From Chromera velia (taxonomy: Eukaryota > Sar > Chromeraceae), in assembly GCA_018398765.1 (NCBI GenBank), contig JAHBMJ010000325.1:1-20554 (forward strand): DNA of 20,554 bases, read 5' to 3'. Both the position numbers and the translations under genes were made by a program. Below, in pieces: positions 1 to 10,057 of this stretch; the stretch's first letter is position 1, and every line of letters starts with the position of its first letter. The notes under the pieces are model-generated. The model had not been told where the DNA came from, did no database searches, and was given only the letters and a program-made list of their open reading frames with translations.

Positions 1-1504
1 GCAAGGAAGGGGGTTGCATATACAGAGAAGAAAGCAAAAAAGTGAAATCTGCATTGCATTCTTCCTCCCCTCTGCTTCTTTCTACACATGCTTTTGCTAC
101 CAGAGTAACTAAAACAGCCGTATTTTGACCTCAAACCTGTCGGATAATCTTTGCAAAATATAGGGGATCTTCAATCAAGTATCCAATTTTCAAGATGTCC
201 ACTCTCCAGAAGACGACATGTTGTCATGTAGCAATGCATTCACACAAAGCACAGAAAGGGTGTGCCAGACGTATATTGTTACTTGTTTTCCTTACCTGTT
301 GCATCCGCTCGACAGGATCTGCACCGCCCGCCCTGCATTACGCACAGGCAGGGTCTCTGCTGCTGAGCTATTTCATGCAAAGATCTATAAATGTTCCGGC
401 TTCACGGTCAAAGCAGGTGTGTGGAAGCTTGACTGAGAGATGAATGCATGTATAGACAGAGGGGTTGACACGCTCACGGAATTCTACTGTGTGCGGCCCC
501 GGAAAGCACCTGTGCATACGAATTTGTATTAGATGACTCTTCATGATTCGGATTGCCTAATGCATGCATGCAAGGTATATATATCTTTAAAAATTAATAA
601 TTCAGACGTATACGGGCCGGTATGCAGTTTAAAAAAAAAAAAACAGTTAAGTTTGTTCGAGTTTGTTATTCGCGCGCGAAATTCGTTCGCGAAGGGCCGG
701 CGAGAATGAATTAAGTTTGTGCGTCCTCGATCGTCCTCGGAGGGCGGCTCGGGTAAATTCAATCGAGGCCCTGAGAAGTGTCGGAATTAAGTTCACATAA
801 AAATTCTGAGTGCACGTGATTTTCAAGTACCGCGCTGCGTGAGTGTACACTCGATAAGGCAGTCACTTGAGGTAGGGTGTGTTCTTGTAAAAGTAACATT
901 TTTAGATATACTAATTGTCACGTTCTATATGCATTAAACGTTTTTAAGATGCCGAATCATCATATTCAAAATTGACAAAACACAAAGTTTATGTACGTTA
1001 ATGTACATCGTATAGTACATCTTCATTCCAGAATTCGTTTGTTCATGTTATGTGAAATGGAAGATCTACTGGCTTCGAAGGAAAAGACTGTTTTTCTATT
1101 GAACAGAGCCCTTCCATCTGCTACTACAGTGCAAAGTAGTGCAGAGACGGATAGGATTAAAGTTAGAGCCTAGGTTAGAGCTATCTGAAGTAACTCATAA
1201 TCTAAAGTAACTCTAATTCTAACCCAAAATTACCTCTTCGTGGTACGTAATGTATGTCTATGGATATATTTTTGAATAACAATCATTCCTAATCAATGAC
1301 ATACACCGACATCCCTTATACAATGACCTAACTACCTACGGAGCATGATGTAGACTAATGTGCATGAATGTATGGTGCAAAGCAGACAATTTTCATTGTT
1401 TCGCATTGTCCCGCATTGCCAGTGACAAAGCTAGTGACGAAGCTGCAGCAAGTGGATGCACAAGTACTTGAAGCCTGAATGCTTCTTCAGATTTTTGTTT
1501 CTGT
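1..1504. other. Left flank without a firm gene
   Basis: No reading frame here looks like a conserved protein. Bases 541-1390 are clearly more AT-rich than the coding parts and contain TGCATGCATGCA at 561, a run of A at 630-643 and a CGCG-rich patch near 671-692. Bases 1150-1225 hold degenerate TTAGAG / CTAACC-like words. The only gene-like signal is a possible minus-strand mini-exon at 296-332. The 3' untranslated region of the minus-strand gene ending at 1505 probably runs into this stretch. Confidence 0.5.
296..332 (-). CDS. Possible 37-nt exon of an unseen minus-strand gene
   Basis: On the minus strand a textbook donor (CAG followed by GTAAGG at 295-290) closes a 37-nt segment that opens after an acceptor (TAATGCAG at 340-333) preceded by a moderately pyrimidine-rich stretch. 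One frame reads RAVQILSSGCN. The remaining exons would lie outside the window or in bases 1-290, where no partner is obvious. On the plus strand the same spot also has an acceptor-like CGACAG, so strand is not certain. Confidence 0.18.
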
Positions 1505-2152
1505 TCAATGCTGCGTGTGCGCCCATGCTGCAGGGAGGGCCACGTATTCTTCGTCTTCCAAGGGGGGCGTTGAATGTGAAACGGCACTGGAGGAGAGGGG
1601 GGGTGGAGGGAGAGGAGGGGGCGGAAGACCTGATGAGACAACAGCAGCTCCAGGTTGATCTCCTGGAACGAGAGGGGGGGGCGGCGGTGCGTTTGGGGGA
1701 GGAAGGGGCTTCCTGGAGAGGGGAGGAGGGGGCGGAGGGGGGAGGGGTTCCAGCCAGTTGGGGGCCTTCTCGCGTTTGCCAAATTTCTTGAGCTTGTCGG
1801 CAAATTTGTTCATCAAGCCGGAGATTTCGAAAGATTTCGGGCGTCCTCCTTCTTGACTTTTGAGCAAACCAGTGGCTTCGTCCTGTGAGAGAGGGGGTGG
1901 CAAAGGAGCGTTTTTCACTTTCATCTGCAGACCCTCTGCCACCGTGCCACCTGCAGAACTCTGCTGAGGGTCTCTGAGGTGTACTTTCTTTCTGCTGCAA
2001 CACACCCCCTCCCCTTCCTGCGCACCTCGGCCGTCGAGCTTCACAAAGAATCCATTCCGCATCTGCAAAAGGTGAGGCATGTCCTCTGCCCATGCTCTGC
2101 AGAAGCGCACTGCATGAGGCAACGTGATCCCCTGGCTGTGCGAGGTGGAGCA
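1505..2152 (-). CDS. Exon 3 of the 8-cysteine protein (Cys end, polyproline tail, stop)
   Basis: The exon opens in phase 0 after a TGCC/TGTC-repeat acceptor ending CTGCAG and runs 215 codons to TGA at 1507-1505. It holds cysteines 92, 109, 142 and 143, then about 60 residues of Ser/Lys/Gln linker and the proline-rich tail. Overlapping frames on both strands stay open here because of the G/C-rich purine bias, but only this frame continues exon 2 and avoids stops to a natural end. Confidence 0.6.
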   Translation of the reverse strand, partial: CSTSHSQGITLPHAVRFCRAWAEDMPHLLQMRNGFFVKLDGRGAQEGEGVCCSRKKVHLRDPQQSSAGGTVAEGLQMKVKNAPLPPPLSQDEATGLLKSQEGGRPKSFEISGLMNKFADKLKKFGKREKAPNWLEPLPPPPPPPLSRKPLPPPNAPPPPPLVPGDQPGAAVVSSGLPPPPLPPPPLSSSAVSHSTPPLEDEEYVALPAAWAHTQH

Positions 2153-3411
2153 CTGCAGGCAGGCAGACAGACAGGGCGGTGGCACAATGCACGCGACACT
2201 CACTCACTCTCTCTCTCTCTCTCTCTCTCACACACTTACACACACACACACACACATGCAGACACACACACACACACACACACACACATGCAGACACACA
2301 CACACACACACACACACACATGCAGACACACACACACATGCACACACACACACACACACACACATCGCGCATCCGCGAACGCACACATACACTGTCGTCA
2401 ATTCCCCCCCCCCAATTAGAACACACACACATAGAAAGCATGGAAAAATTACGGTGCACACAAGTGCGTGCACACGTGCAGACTGGCTGATACTGACCTA
2501 CGCGGACACAGACACAAGTAAAGAAAAAGCAAGCAAAGGCACACAAGAACTCATATGCACGTAAATACATGTGTACACACAGAGACAATTTTCCATTTGT
2601 ATACACACGTACTCAGAGACACACAGACATACATTGATTGACGGAGGCAAGTCTGCAGATTGTTGCACAGCACCGCATTAGAAGGTCACATGTTTCTACA
2701 GGAAACACTAAGGCAAAACCGGCAGACCTACCTTCCAGTATTGTTCTATCGCTGAATTACCCGGCAGGTTGTCGGGGCACTCGGTCCCCACTCTTGCGGA
2801 CAGCTCTGTGGACGCTCGTGACTGACAGCACACAAACTGAGCGTTCGGGCTCAAATATTCTTCTTTGTTGTAGTCCCTGCATCCATGAGGTTTCCATGTG
2901 AGGGTTTTGGAAGTCACGGGTGTTTCCTGGTGATACAATACTCGATTTCAAAGTCATCACCTCGAATGTCAATCGGTCACGCACAATTAGTCCAAAAAGA
3001 AGGACACAATGCAGCCCTCTGCCCAAATCTTCTTCTCTATCATAGACAGACACGCGATGCAATACAGAAATCTATGCGAGCATGGTGGACCTGACAGGAC
3101 TTTCGGGGTGGAAAGGGGAGGGAGCCGATGAACTGGGTTCCCAAAACATGCGGCACGCACACATCCACTTCTTTCCTTCTTACCGCAACTTCCAGTTTCT
3201 GTCCGTCTGCTCCCTTTGTTGAGGAAAAATAACAAGACGAGCCAAAATCTGGACCGCCGCAGACAATTGAGGCCTTTACTCACCTGCACGAGCGAGCCTG
3301 GTTCTCCCTGTCGAGGATCAGTCCCCTGCCTTGGTGGCATATGAGGATTAGAACAGAACAAAAAAGTGCGACCAGACTACGCCACTGGGCACGGAAAAGG
3401 GCGCGACACAT
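1505..3411 (-). CDS. Predicted secreted 8-cysteine protein with polyproline tail (3 exons)
   Basis: Family not recognised. Three exons (3411-3284, 2876-2732, 2152-1505) sum to 921 nt, 306 codons plus stop. Donors are CAG/GTGAGT and AAG/GTAGGT; both junctions match in phase (2 and 0). Residues 1-30 form a signal peptide: basic start (MCRALFRAQWR) then a hydrophobic core (SLVALFCSVLILI). The mature part has eight cysteines at 42, 59, 60, 76, 92, 109, 142 and 143, nearly all 16-17 residues apart, suggesting a disulfide-bonded extracellular domain ending near residue 145. After a linker comes a short amphipathic stretch (LMNKFADKLKKFG, about 204-216), then proline runs (about 227-285) and an acidic end (LEDEEY). 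The start is the first ATG before the hydrophobic segment. No transmembrane helix follows, so secretion or lumenal residence is inferred. An isolated signal anchor is the main alternative. Confidence 0.6.
2196..2364. repeat. Compound CT/CA microsatellite with higher-order unit
   Basis: A CT run (about 2205-2229) passes into a CA run that is interrupted by TGCAGA at fairly regular distances (2257, 2289, 2321), so blocks of CA repeat together with the interruption. It lies inside the second intron of the 8-cysteine gene. Long open frames across it (for example poly-THTH or poly-VCVC) are by-products of the repeat. Confidence 0.95.
2404..2413. repeat. Short poly-C tract
   Basis: Ten consecutive C residues within the intron, 40 bp beyond the CA microsatellite. 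Similar C runs occur at 12881-12892 and 20538-20551. Confidence 0.9.
2732..2876 (-). CDS. Exon 2 of the 8-cysteine protein
   Basis: This 145-nt exon (1 nt plus 48 codons) opens after GATGCAG and closes at TGGAAG/GTAGGT. Its single G completes the AG left by exon 1 to give Arg. It carries the CC pair at residues 59-60 and C76. The next intron (2731-2153, 579 nt) contains the large CA repeat. Confidence 0.6.
3284..3411 (-). CDS. Exon 1 of the 8-cysteine protein (signal peptide)
   Basis: This exon encodes 42 codons plus two bases. It begins with an ATG at 3411 and contains the whole predicted signal peptide and the first mature cysteine (C42). It ends at a consensus donor, TGCAG/GTGAGT. The intron that follows is 407 nt (3283-2877). 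Confidence 0.6.
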
Positions 3412-4780
3412 GGGCGCTGATCGATCGATTGACAGGGTTTCTTGATGTTTTCTTGGAGCTGTACTTGTTTTAGATGGGCACGACGTCTTCAAGTTTTTGA
3501 GTACTTTTAGAACGCATGCAAAGCCGTCTCTGGGCCAATTCATGTACAGCCTCCAATTTGTGTACCCCCCAAGCTTTTGATTCGGCAAGAAAGACCAGTA
3601 AGAGGTATCATGACGTGCCTGTCGATCTCTCAGTTGAACACAGTCCCCTCAACCTTTGTTTATATTCAGCAGCCAATGTACGTATACAGGAAGCGTCAGA
3701 CCGAAATTCATGATGCATGCATGCATGAATTCAAAAGTTCTAAGCAAGGTGCACACTTGCATTCATGTTTCGTATATGATATCGATATGTGAATAATTAA
3801 TTCATGGTAAATTTAAAAAGTGAGTGCGCGCGCGTTGCGCGCAGAAGTGCGCGGATGTGAGAGATGCACATGCTCATTAGTAATTGTACGTAAATGCCCC
3901 AGGCTCCTAAAATCGATGCTCGGCTCTCCATACAAGCAAGTCCGTCGGAAGATTCCTTTCTTATCAAAGCTTTTGCCCTCCTTTATAGCCTCTTTGTATA
4001 CAATTTTTGCTGTAGTTAGTTCTATCTAGTTCTAGCTAATAACTTGTAATAACTAATCTTAACTCAAAATACCATGATGACTTGAAATTTAATATTGATA
4101 CTTCCTAGGATAGTGCTAGCTTATACTCATATCATACGTCCATAAGCACCGTTGACACTAGCGTTAATACCAATATGATGATATTAAATTAAAAAAAAAA
4201 ATACTATCATAGCTAGTAGTTGCCAGTGAAGTATATCAACGATGCAAGTCGAAGCCCGACTAGGCCCGACAGTGGACCGCGGGGCAACCCGGAACATAAA
4301 TCATCATAAATCCTATCCTATCCTATAGGTACAGTACATTAATTTTTCCTAGGCTGAATCCTAGCCTAAGTATTTTTCATAAAACTTTTAAGTTTAGTAA
4401 TACAAGTATTAAGACTTTACAATGAATATGAAACTTTTTTTAAGCATTAGCATTTATGCTGACTAACTATCCAGCAAAATATACTGCGTTTTGGTTAAAA
4501 TTGTAACCCAAAGACAAAATTTGAGCAAATTTTTTTAAATTAAAGTATCCAAAAATTTTGAGTCCCTTTCTTCCAACCCAACGCGAACCGGCTACTTTTA
4601 CACTTTTTTTCTATATGGAGAGGAAACACAACAGATTCTCTTGCACAAGAAAGAACAATAAGACGAAGGGAGAAAGGAAAAAAAATATGGCTTCCCAATT
4701 TCTAACTAGATTTCTGATCGGACGAGCGCACTTTTATCCAACAGGATTCCCCAATTCCTCCCTTTACGCGCTCAAGTAGA
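3412..4780. other. Intergenic, largely AT-rich, no gene seen
   Basis: From about 3660 the composition turns AT-rich. It holds a TGCATGCA palindrome (3705-3731), a GCGC-rich patch (about 3823-3857), A/T runs (for example 4188-4201) and a small GC-rich islet at about 4244-4296 (AAGCCCGACTAGGCCCGACA) inside AT-rich DNA. A short hairpin-like TAGGCT...AGCCTA lies near 4350-4370. Open frames here are short and compositionally random. The 5' part (3412-3660) probably includes the promoter of the minus-strand gene that starts at 3411. Confidence 0.55.
3705..3731. repeat. Palindrome around TGCATGCATGCA
   Basis: Eight-base perfect arms (AATTCATG at 3705-3712, CATGAATT at 3724-3731) flank an 11-base centre of alternating ATGC. 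It lies about 300 bp upstream of the start of the 8-cysteine gene. It could be a double transcription-factor site or just AT-rich DNA with a hairpin. Confidence 0.6.
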
Positions 4781-5042
4781 CACACACATATGCTACAGCC
4801 GGGTGCGTTATCTGATGCCAGGCAAGGTGAACAGCCATGCTACATGCAGGTGTACGTATGGATACAATGCGGCGTCGGGCAAGAGACTACGGCCTGCCTC
4901 CGCCGATACCGTCGAATCGTCACGCATTTTCTCCCTCCAACCTCATACATTCGTTTTCCTTTCTTTCTTTTCTTTGCTCCTGCGTACATGGCATCCTACC
5001 TTTCTCTCTCTTGCTCTTGCCCCCTCTCTCTCATTCCTTGCT

Positions 5043-5134
5043 TCGTCCGTCCGTCCATCCGTTCCTTTCTTCTTTCTTTCTTTCTTTCTTTCTGTCTGTC
5101 TGTCTGTCTGTCTGTCTGTCGGTCTTGCTTTCTT

Positions 5135-5169
<35 letters not shown>

Positions 5170-5170
5170 T
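5043..5170. repeat. CCGT / TTTC / TGTC tetranucleotide repeat
   Basis: A short CCGT run is followed by TTTC units (5068-5092), then TGTC units (5092-5120 and 5136-5168). All are four-base, pyrimidine-rich units that change into one another by single substitutions, as expected of slippage with point mutation. Confidence 0.95.
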
Positions 5171-5571
5171 GCTTTTTTTGTTCCTTCCTTTCTTCCTTCC
5201 TTCCTTTCCTCCGTTCGTTTCTTGCTTCCCCCCTTCCCCCCTCCCCCTCTCTGAGTCATTCAAAGTGCATGGCGTTTTGGTCTTCCTCGTGATTCTTTTA
5301 TGCTTTCTTCGGTGCATGCTTAAAAAGAGATGTCGGCTGCGTGCACCCACATCCGCAGCCCTCCACGTCGGCAGACAGGCGGACAGACATGACGTACCCA
5401 GATCAAACAAAGAAAATCGAAGGAGGAAGATGTGAAGCCACCGATCCATCCTCACAGCATCCATCCATCCATCCATTCATCCGACCGACACGATATGTAT
5501 CGATAGCATTCCTCTCCCATCCCTCTGACACGCAGCCGCGACGTGACAGGGAAGGCAGAGACAGAGAAAAA

Positions 5572-5575
5572 GACA

Positions 5576-5636
<61 letters not shown>
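5572..5636. repeat. CA - GA - CAGA compound microsatellite
   Basis: A CA run (5572-5592) passes into GA (5593-5619) and then into CAGA units up to 5636. The same ordered combination recurs at 11604-11656 inside a kelch-gene intron. Confidence 0.95.
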
Positions 5637-5810
5637 TGTATGTTTCACAAGGGCAGTCAAAGGATGAAAGAGAAAGACCGCCTCCCATTCGGCAGACACC
5701 GAAATTCACTGTGCCAGGGAGGCATCTGCAGAGACCGTCGAGGAAATTGATCGATGAATACTCTGACCGTCCGGGAGCCTAGTTTTCAATGTCGCTTTCC
5801 CTGTTCATGA

Positions 5811-5854
5811 CTTTTTCTTTCTTTCTTTCTTTCTTTCCTTCCTTTCTTTCTTTC
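5811..5854. repeat. TTTC repeat
   Basis: About ten TTTC units with CCTT interruptions. The same unit recurs at 15241-15264 and 20424-20448. Confidence 0.9.
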
Positions 5855-6135
5855 GACGTTTTTTTGTTTGTTTCTCTGCCTTTCGATCAAACTCTTCTCT
5901 CTCTCTGGGGGCGCGGCCGTGCAAGTGTGTGTGAGTATGTTTCTGGCACTCTTTTCTGTTGTTGTGTTCTGCCCATGTATCTGCCTGTGTATGCGTGTCT
6001 TTCTCTATCGTCTTCATCTATTAATTGAGTTGTCTGTCAGTCTGCTTGTTTCACTGCATCTCGGCCTCTGCCTTTCTCGCACGTTGCTTCCCCTTTTACC
6101 ACGCACATTTTGTGACTGCGTCAGATAGAGCTCCG

Positions 6136-6138
<3 letters not shown>

Positions 6139-6167
<29 letters not shown>
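6139..6167. repeat. CT dinucleotide repeat
   Basis: Uninterrupted CT run just 3' of the kelch gene; a GA run of similar size lies at 6308-6337, so the two could pair as an imperfect inverted repeat. Confidence 0.9.
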
Positions 6168-6169
<2 letters not shown>

Positions 6170-6307
6170 CCTTTTTTGTGTTTGCGGCAAAACAGAAAAC
6201 AAAGAAAGAAGATGCAAAGGAAGGGCGAAAAGAAGGGACATCAGGTAAAGGAATTCCTGCATCGTCTCTTTATTTCCTCTCCCCACCTTTCCTCTCTTCT
6301 GTGGTGA

Positions 6308-6337
6308 AAGAGAGAGAGAGAGAGATAGAGAGAGAGG
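6308..6337. repeat. GA dinucleotide repeat
   Basis: GA run with one GATA interruption, immediately after the stop codon of the kelch gene (minus strand), so it should be transcribed as a CU-rich 3' untranslated segment. Confidence 0.9.
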
Positions 6338-6342
6338 AAGAA

Positions 6343-6397
6343 TCAGTCTGCGGGCTCCACCTGCAGACGCATGAAGTTGTCGAGAAACCAGGCCTTC
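6343..6397 (-). CDS. Kelch gene last exon
   Basis: After CATGATGTTGCAG, one base plus [17 protein letters not shown] and TGA at 6345-6343. Joined to exon 11 it completes the final blade (GG strand, then AWFLD). CAG/GTGGAG inside the exon could serve as a further donor, but the stop after VEPAD is a natural end for a propeller. Confidence 0.55.
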
Positions 6398-9300
6398 CTG
6401 CAACATCATGCATGCACGAGGACAAGACAAGAGAAGAGAAGAAAGGGGGTAATGGAAAGGTCTCCGACGTCGGGGATGGACATCACTCACAAGTGAAAGA
6501 GAGAGAAAGAGAGAAAGAGAGAAAGAAATTGTTGGAAGGATTCATGCTGGATGGATGGACTCATCTGATTGAAGGAAACGGCTTGTAGACCGACTGACGT
6601 GACGTTTTTTCCCAGCTCTGCAAACCGGACAGTTCCCCCGAACATCCAGATGCCCCCCCGTGAGTCAATTCGGAGACCTGACTCCGCACGCGGTGGGCCA
6701 ACAGGGGTCTCTCGTTCCGGTTCTTTTTCTTTCGCTTTCTCTGCAGAGCTCTGTGACTTGCTCTCTTCCGACGAAGAGGAAGAGCAGCCTGTTGCCCTTT
6801 CTTTTTCTCTCCCTGTCTCTGTCTCTGTGCCTCCCGATGCTTCCGGTGTCTTCGCACCCACACGCGGTCGCACGTCTTCTGCCCCACTCCCGTTGTCTTC
6901 TTTGCTCTCAACGGCAGCCTCTTGAGAGGCAGAGACACAGAGGTCAAGAGATCGGGAGACGACCTTGCGAAGAAGAGTTTCGGGAGAGTTCCCGGTTGAG
7001 AGGGTGGGGGAGGCGGTCTGAGAAATCCCCTCCTTTTCGTTCCTCCGAGTGGAATTGAGGGAGGCTGAGCCTTCACGTGTATCAGCGGAGGGGATTTGAT
7101 TTTGTGGTCGTGTGGTTTGCTCTTGCTCTGCTGGAGTTGGCGGTTCTGAGGGGTTTGGGTGAGCAGGTTCCGGCGGGGGTGTCTGTGAAGGGGGACTGGG
7201 GGGGACGGATGCCGAGCCTTCTCTTTGGGGGGCGGTTTGTAATTGGCCCGATTCTCCGCCTTTTTTCGCTAAGGGAGGGGGGAGTCTACTTGCATGGGTT
7301 CGGAGATCCGTGGGGGGAAAGGAGGCAGAGAGAGTGAGGGCGGGGGGGAGGGACTCAGAGAGGGCAGTAGAGACCGTGGAGCCGGAGAGAGATCGGCCGG
7401 ACAACACAGCTCCTCCGTCTCCACTCTCCTCCTTCTCCTTCTTCTTGCTTGACGGTGTGTGAAAGGAAAGTTCAGTAGAGGAGGAAGACGAAGAGGAGAC
7501 GGGCCCTTTGCCTTCAAAAGGAAGGTCCCGAGAAACCGAAAATGAGGAAAGGGGAGAAGGTTGCCACGCGCTATCGAGCTCGATCTGCAGTCACTCACTC
7601 ATTCACTTATTCGTCCATTCACTATTTGTCGAAAGGCAGACCTTGAACTTTTATTTACGTTTCTATAATGTCTCATCGTTCCATCATCAGATCGATGCTC
7701 AAAAAACAGGTGTTCATGTTCTGTGCGTGCTAAGTGATTCGACTTCAGTCAGCGGGTTTCACATGCATCAGAAGGCCCCTTTTCTTTTCCCGCGCGCGAT
7801 CAGACTCCACATCCGCATGCAGTCTCTCTTTTTTTTGGAATGTGAGGCGGGAGCAGGTGTGTAAAACTTTCATTTTGTGCATTGAGAGGGGAAAAAAGAG
7901 ACGAGGACAGAGAGAGAGAGGGAGGGAGAGGGAGAAAGGAGAAAAAAAATAAGGCAATGGAACGGCAGCAGCAAACCAGACTGAATCCAGTATCTCCCTC
8001 ACGACAAAACCAGAAGGAAAACCGAAGGAGCCCTCCACCTTGCGTCCCTCCAGACAAACCAAGCCTTGAGGTCTCTCTACTCTCTCTCCCTCTCTCTTTA
8101 CACACACACACACACACACATCAAATCAAGCCCATGCAGGCAGGGAGACAAGAAGGGGAGCGAAGAGAAGGGAAGGGAAGGATCGAATGTTTGACTCTCA
8201 CCTCACCTCCGTCCAGACGAAGCTCGATGTGTCCAAAGAAAAGAGGTCGCACAAGAAGGCGCCGTCTCTCCACCCCCCAAAAATGAGGAGGCGGGGACCG
8301 AGGGAGTCTGCAGAGTGGTGAACACGGGGACCTGGGAAGCGCCCTCTCTGGGCAATGCTCTTCCACTTCCACCCAGCGGTCACGTCCTTCCTTCGGCACT
8401 CCAGGCATTCTCCAGCTGTCTCCCTCTCCCTCTCTCCCTCAGAAGAAGAGGAAGACGACGGGGCCTTTCCTTTTCTTTTTTTGCGATGTGCTCTTCCTGT
8501 TTCTCTTTCGGATACTTCTTCTTTTTCTTTTTCGTGAAGGGACAGAGAAAGGGACAGAGAGGATGCGGACGAAGATCTGTGTTTGGAAAGGGGGCGGGAG
8601 TCTTCATGGACCTTCCTTTTCTTTCCCCCTGCTCCCTCTTTTCCGCTGGACCCCGTCGCTTCTTCTTTTTTCGCCTTTTCTATTTCCCTCACCCTCTTGT
8701 TTTCTCTTGATGCAGACATCGCCAGAGAAGAGAGAGACACTGCGTCGAGTCCTTCTTTTTTCTCTTGACCCCCAACCTGTTTTGTCCTCGAAGGGCTCCC
8801 TCCTTCCTCCTCTCTCTCAGACTCTCCAGAACAGAGTGCGCCTGTGTGGCGCTGCTGAAGGAAATCTCCTAACTGGCGTGCGTGAGTTGCCGGAGGGAGG
8901 AAAAGGGGGAGGTCGGGGGCCTGTCTGTAGGAATTTCGGGTCCATGCTCTCTCGAAGTTGGGCTGTGGCTGTGGTGGTTTCTTTTTGTGGTCGGGAATCT
9001 CTTCGGGGGATCCTCCTCCTTCTTTTTCATTTTCATTTTCCTCCGCATGGGTGCGTTTCGTTTTTGATTCTGTCTGCTGTGTCGTTTCCTTTCTCCTTTT
9101 GCTTCCCTTCTTCCTTACCGAAGAAAAAGACGAGACTACTTCCTCTCTGCAGAAAAGAGGAAGGTCAGGCATCTGCTTATACGAACTTCTGGTCCATGCT
9201 CTCTCAAGGGTCCGGCCTTGGAAGAGTCCAGATTTGTCTGGAATAGTCCGCTGTCCTGATGCGCTTTTTCTTTGGTTCTCTCTCTCTCTTCCCTCTCCTG

Positions 9301-10004
9301 ACGGAGATTTCTCACCACCGTGTCCCTCTCCTTCATCAGCCTTGGCTTGTGCCAACTCTCTCTGTGCTTGTTTGTGTTTGTCCTGCCCCCCCGTGCTTTT
9401 CCTTTGACGGCTCTTTGGGAGAATTACACGAAGCGGATGGCCTCCCACTCGCCTCCCTTTGGAATTGGAGGAATTGGCATCAGAGTCGGAAGAGGAAGTC
9501 TCGGGGCTGCTGCTGCTGCTACTGGAAGAGCACGCACAGGGGTCCGACGCTTTTCTGGGGATCGGCCTCCTGCATCTTGGGCGCCGCTCTCTCTCTCTGT
9601 CTCTGCCTGCGTGCGGCTCCCTTTTACCTTTCCCCGCTGAGACCTCTCTGGTGCTGCCTGTCGAGGAAGAGGAAGAGGGTCCACGGGGGAGGAGCGTGGG
9701 AGATGTGTTTCGAAACTCTCCCCCCACTCCGGGGGACAGAAGGGAACGCGCCTCCATCGAAACGTCCTCCTTCTCACTGCCCCCCCGACTCCAACATCCC
9801 GATTCCTCCCCCAAAGGCTGCTGGAAACGTTTCTGTTTGTCTCGACAGAGCATCCACAGGTCCTGCAGCCAGGCAGGTAGGCAGACAGGAAGGCGCAAAT
9901 GGAGACAGGAAGTAAAGACCATTCAAGGGAAACGACAGACTTCTCAAAAAAGCACTCGAGAGTCTTACAGAACCAAAAGTGCATACCGGGAGACAAAATG
10001 ACTG

Positions 10005-10057
<53 letters not shown>

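Larger units (their letters stand above)
4781..6342. other. Intergenic, microsatellite-rich, no gene seen
   Basis: The stretch is dominated by pyrimidine-rich simple repeats: CCGT/TTTC/TGTC (5043-5170), CCAT (5460-5478), CA-GA-CAGA (5572-5636), TTTC (5811-5854), CT (6139-6167) and GA (6308-6337). Open frames are of the [10 protein letters not shown] or DRQTD type and come from the repeats. The 3' untranslated region of the kelch gene, which ends at 6343, should lie in the right-hand part. Confidence 0.6.

Noticed and set aside
1979..2606. Frames of THTHTH or VCVCVC type, up to 391 residues
   Set aside because: Open only because CA/TG repeats contain no stop codon; both strands and several frames are open together.
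4244..4296. GC-rich islet in AT-rich DNA as a possible small RNA gene or SINE
   Set aside because: No A/B box pair, no stable symmetrical fold evident by eye, and a single copy in the window.
4790..5476. Frames of [12 protein letters not shown] type on plus and DRQTDRK type on minus
   Set aside because: Products of TTTC/TGTC repeats; no protein family features and no start or splice support.
7745..8119. Possible extra kelch exon between 8206 and 7585
   Set aside because: A GTGAGG donor near 8002 exists, but no frame shows a GG strand and the neighbouring exons already join in phase 0 with a sensible WTE-IELDSAW sequence.
8315..9407. Plus-strand frames up to 252 residues over the largest kelch exon
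   Set aside because: Antisense shadows of a purine-rich coding exon; hydrophobic Phe/Leu/Ser composition is the complement of Lys/Glu/Arg codons.
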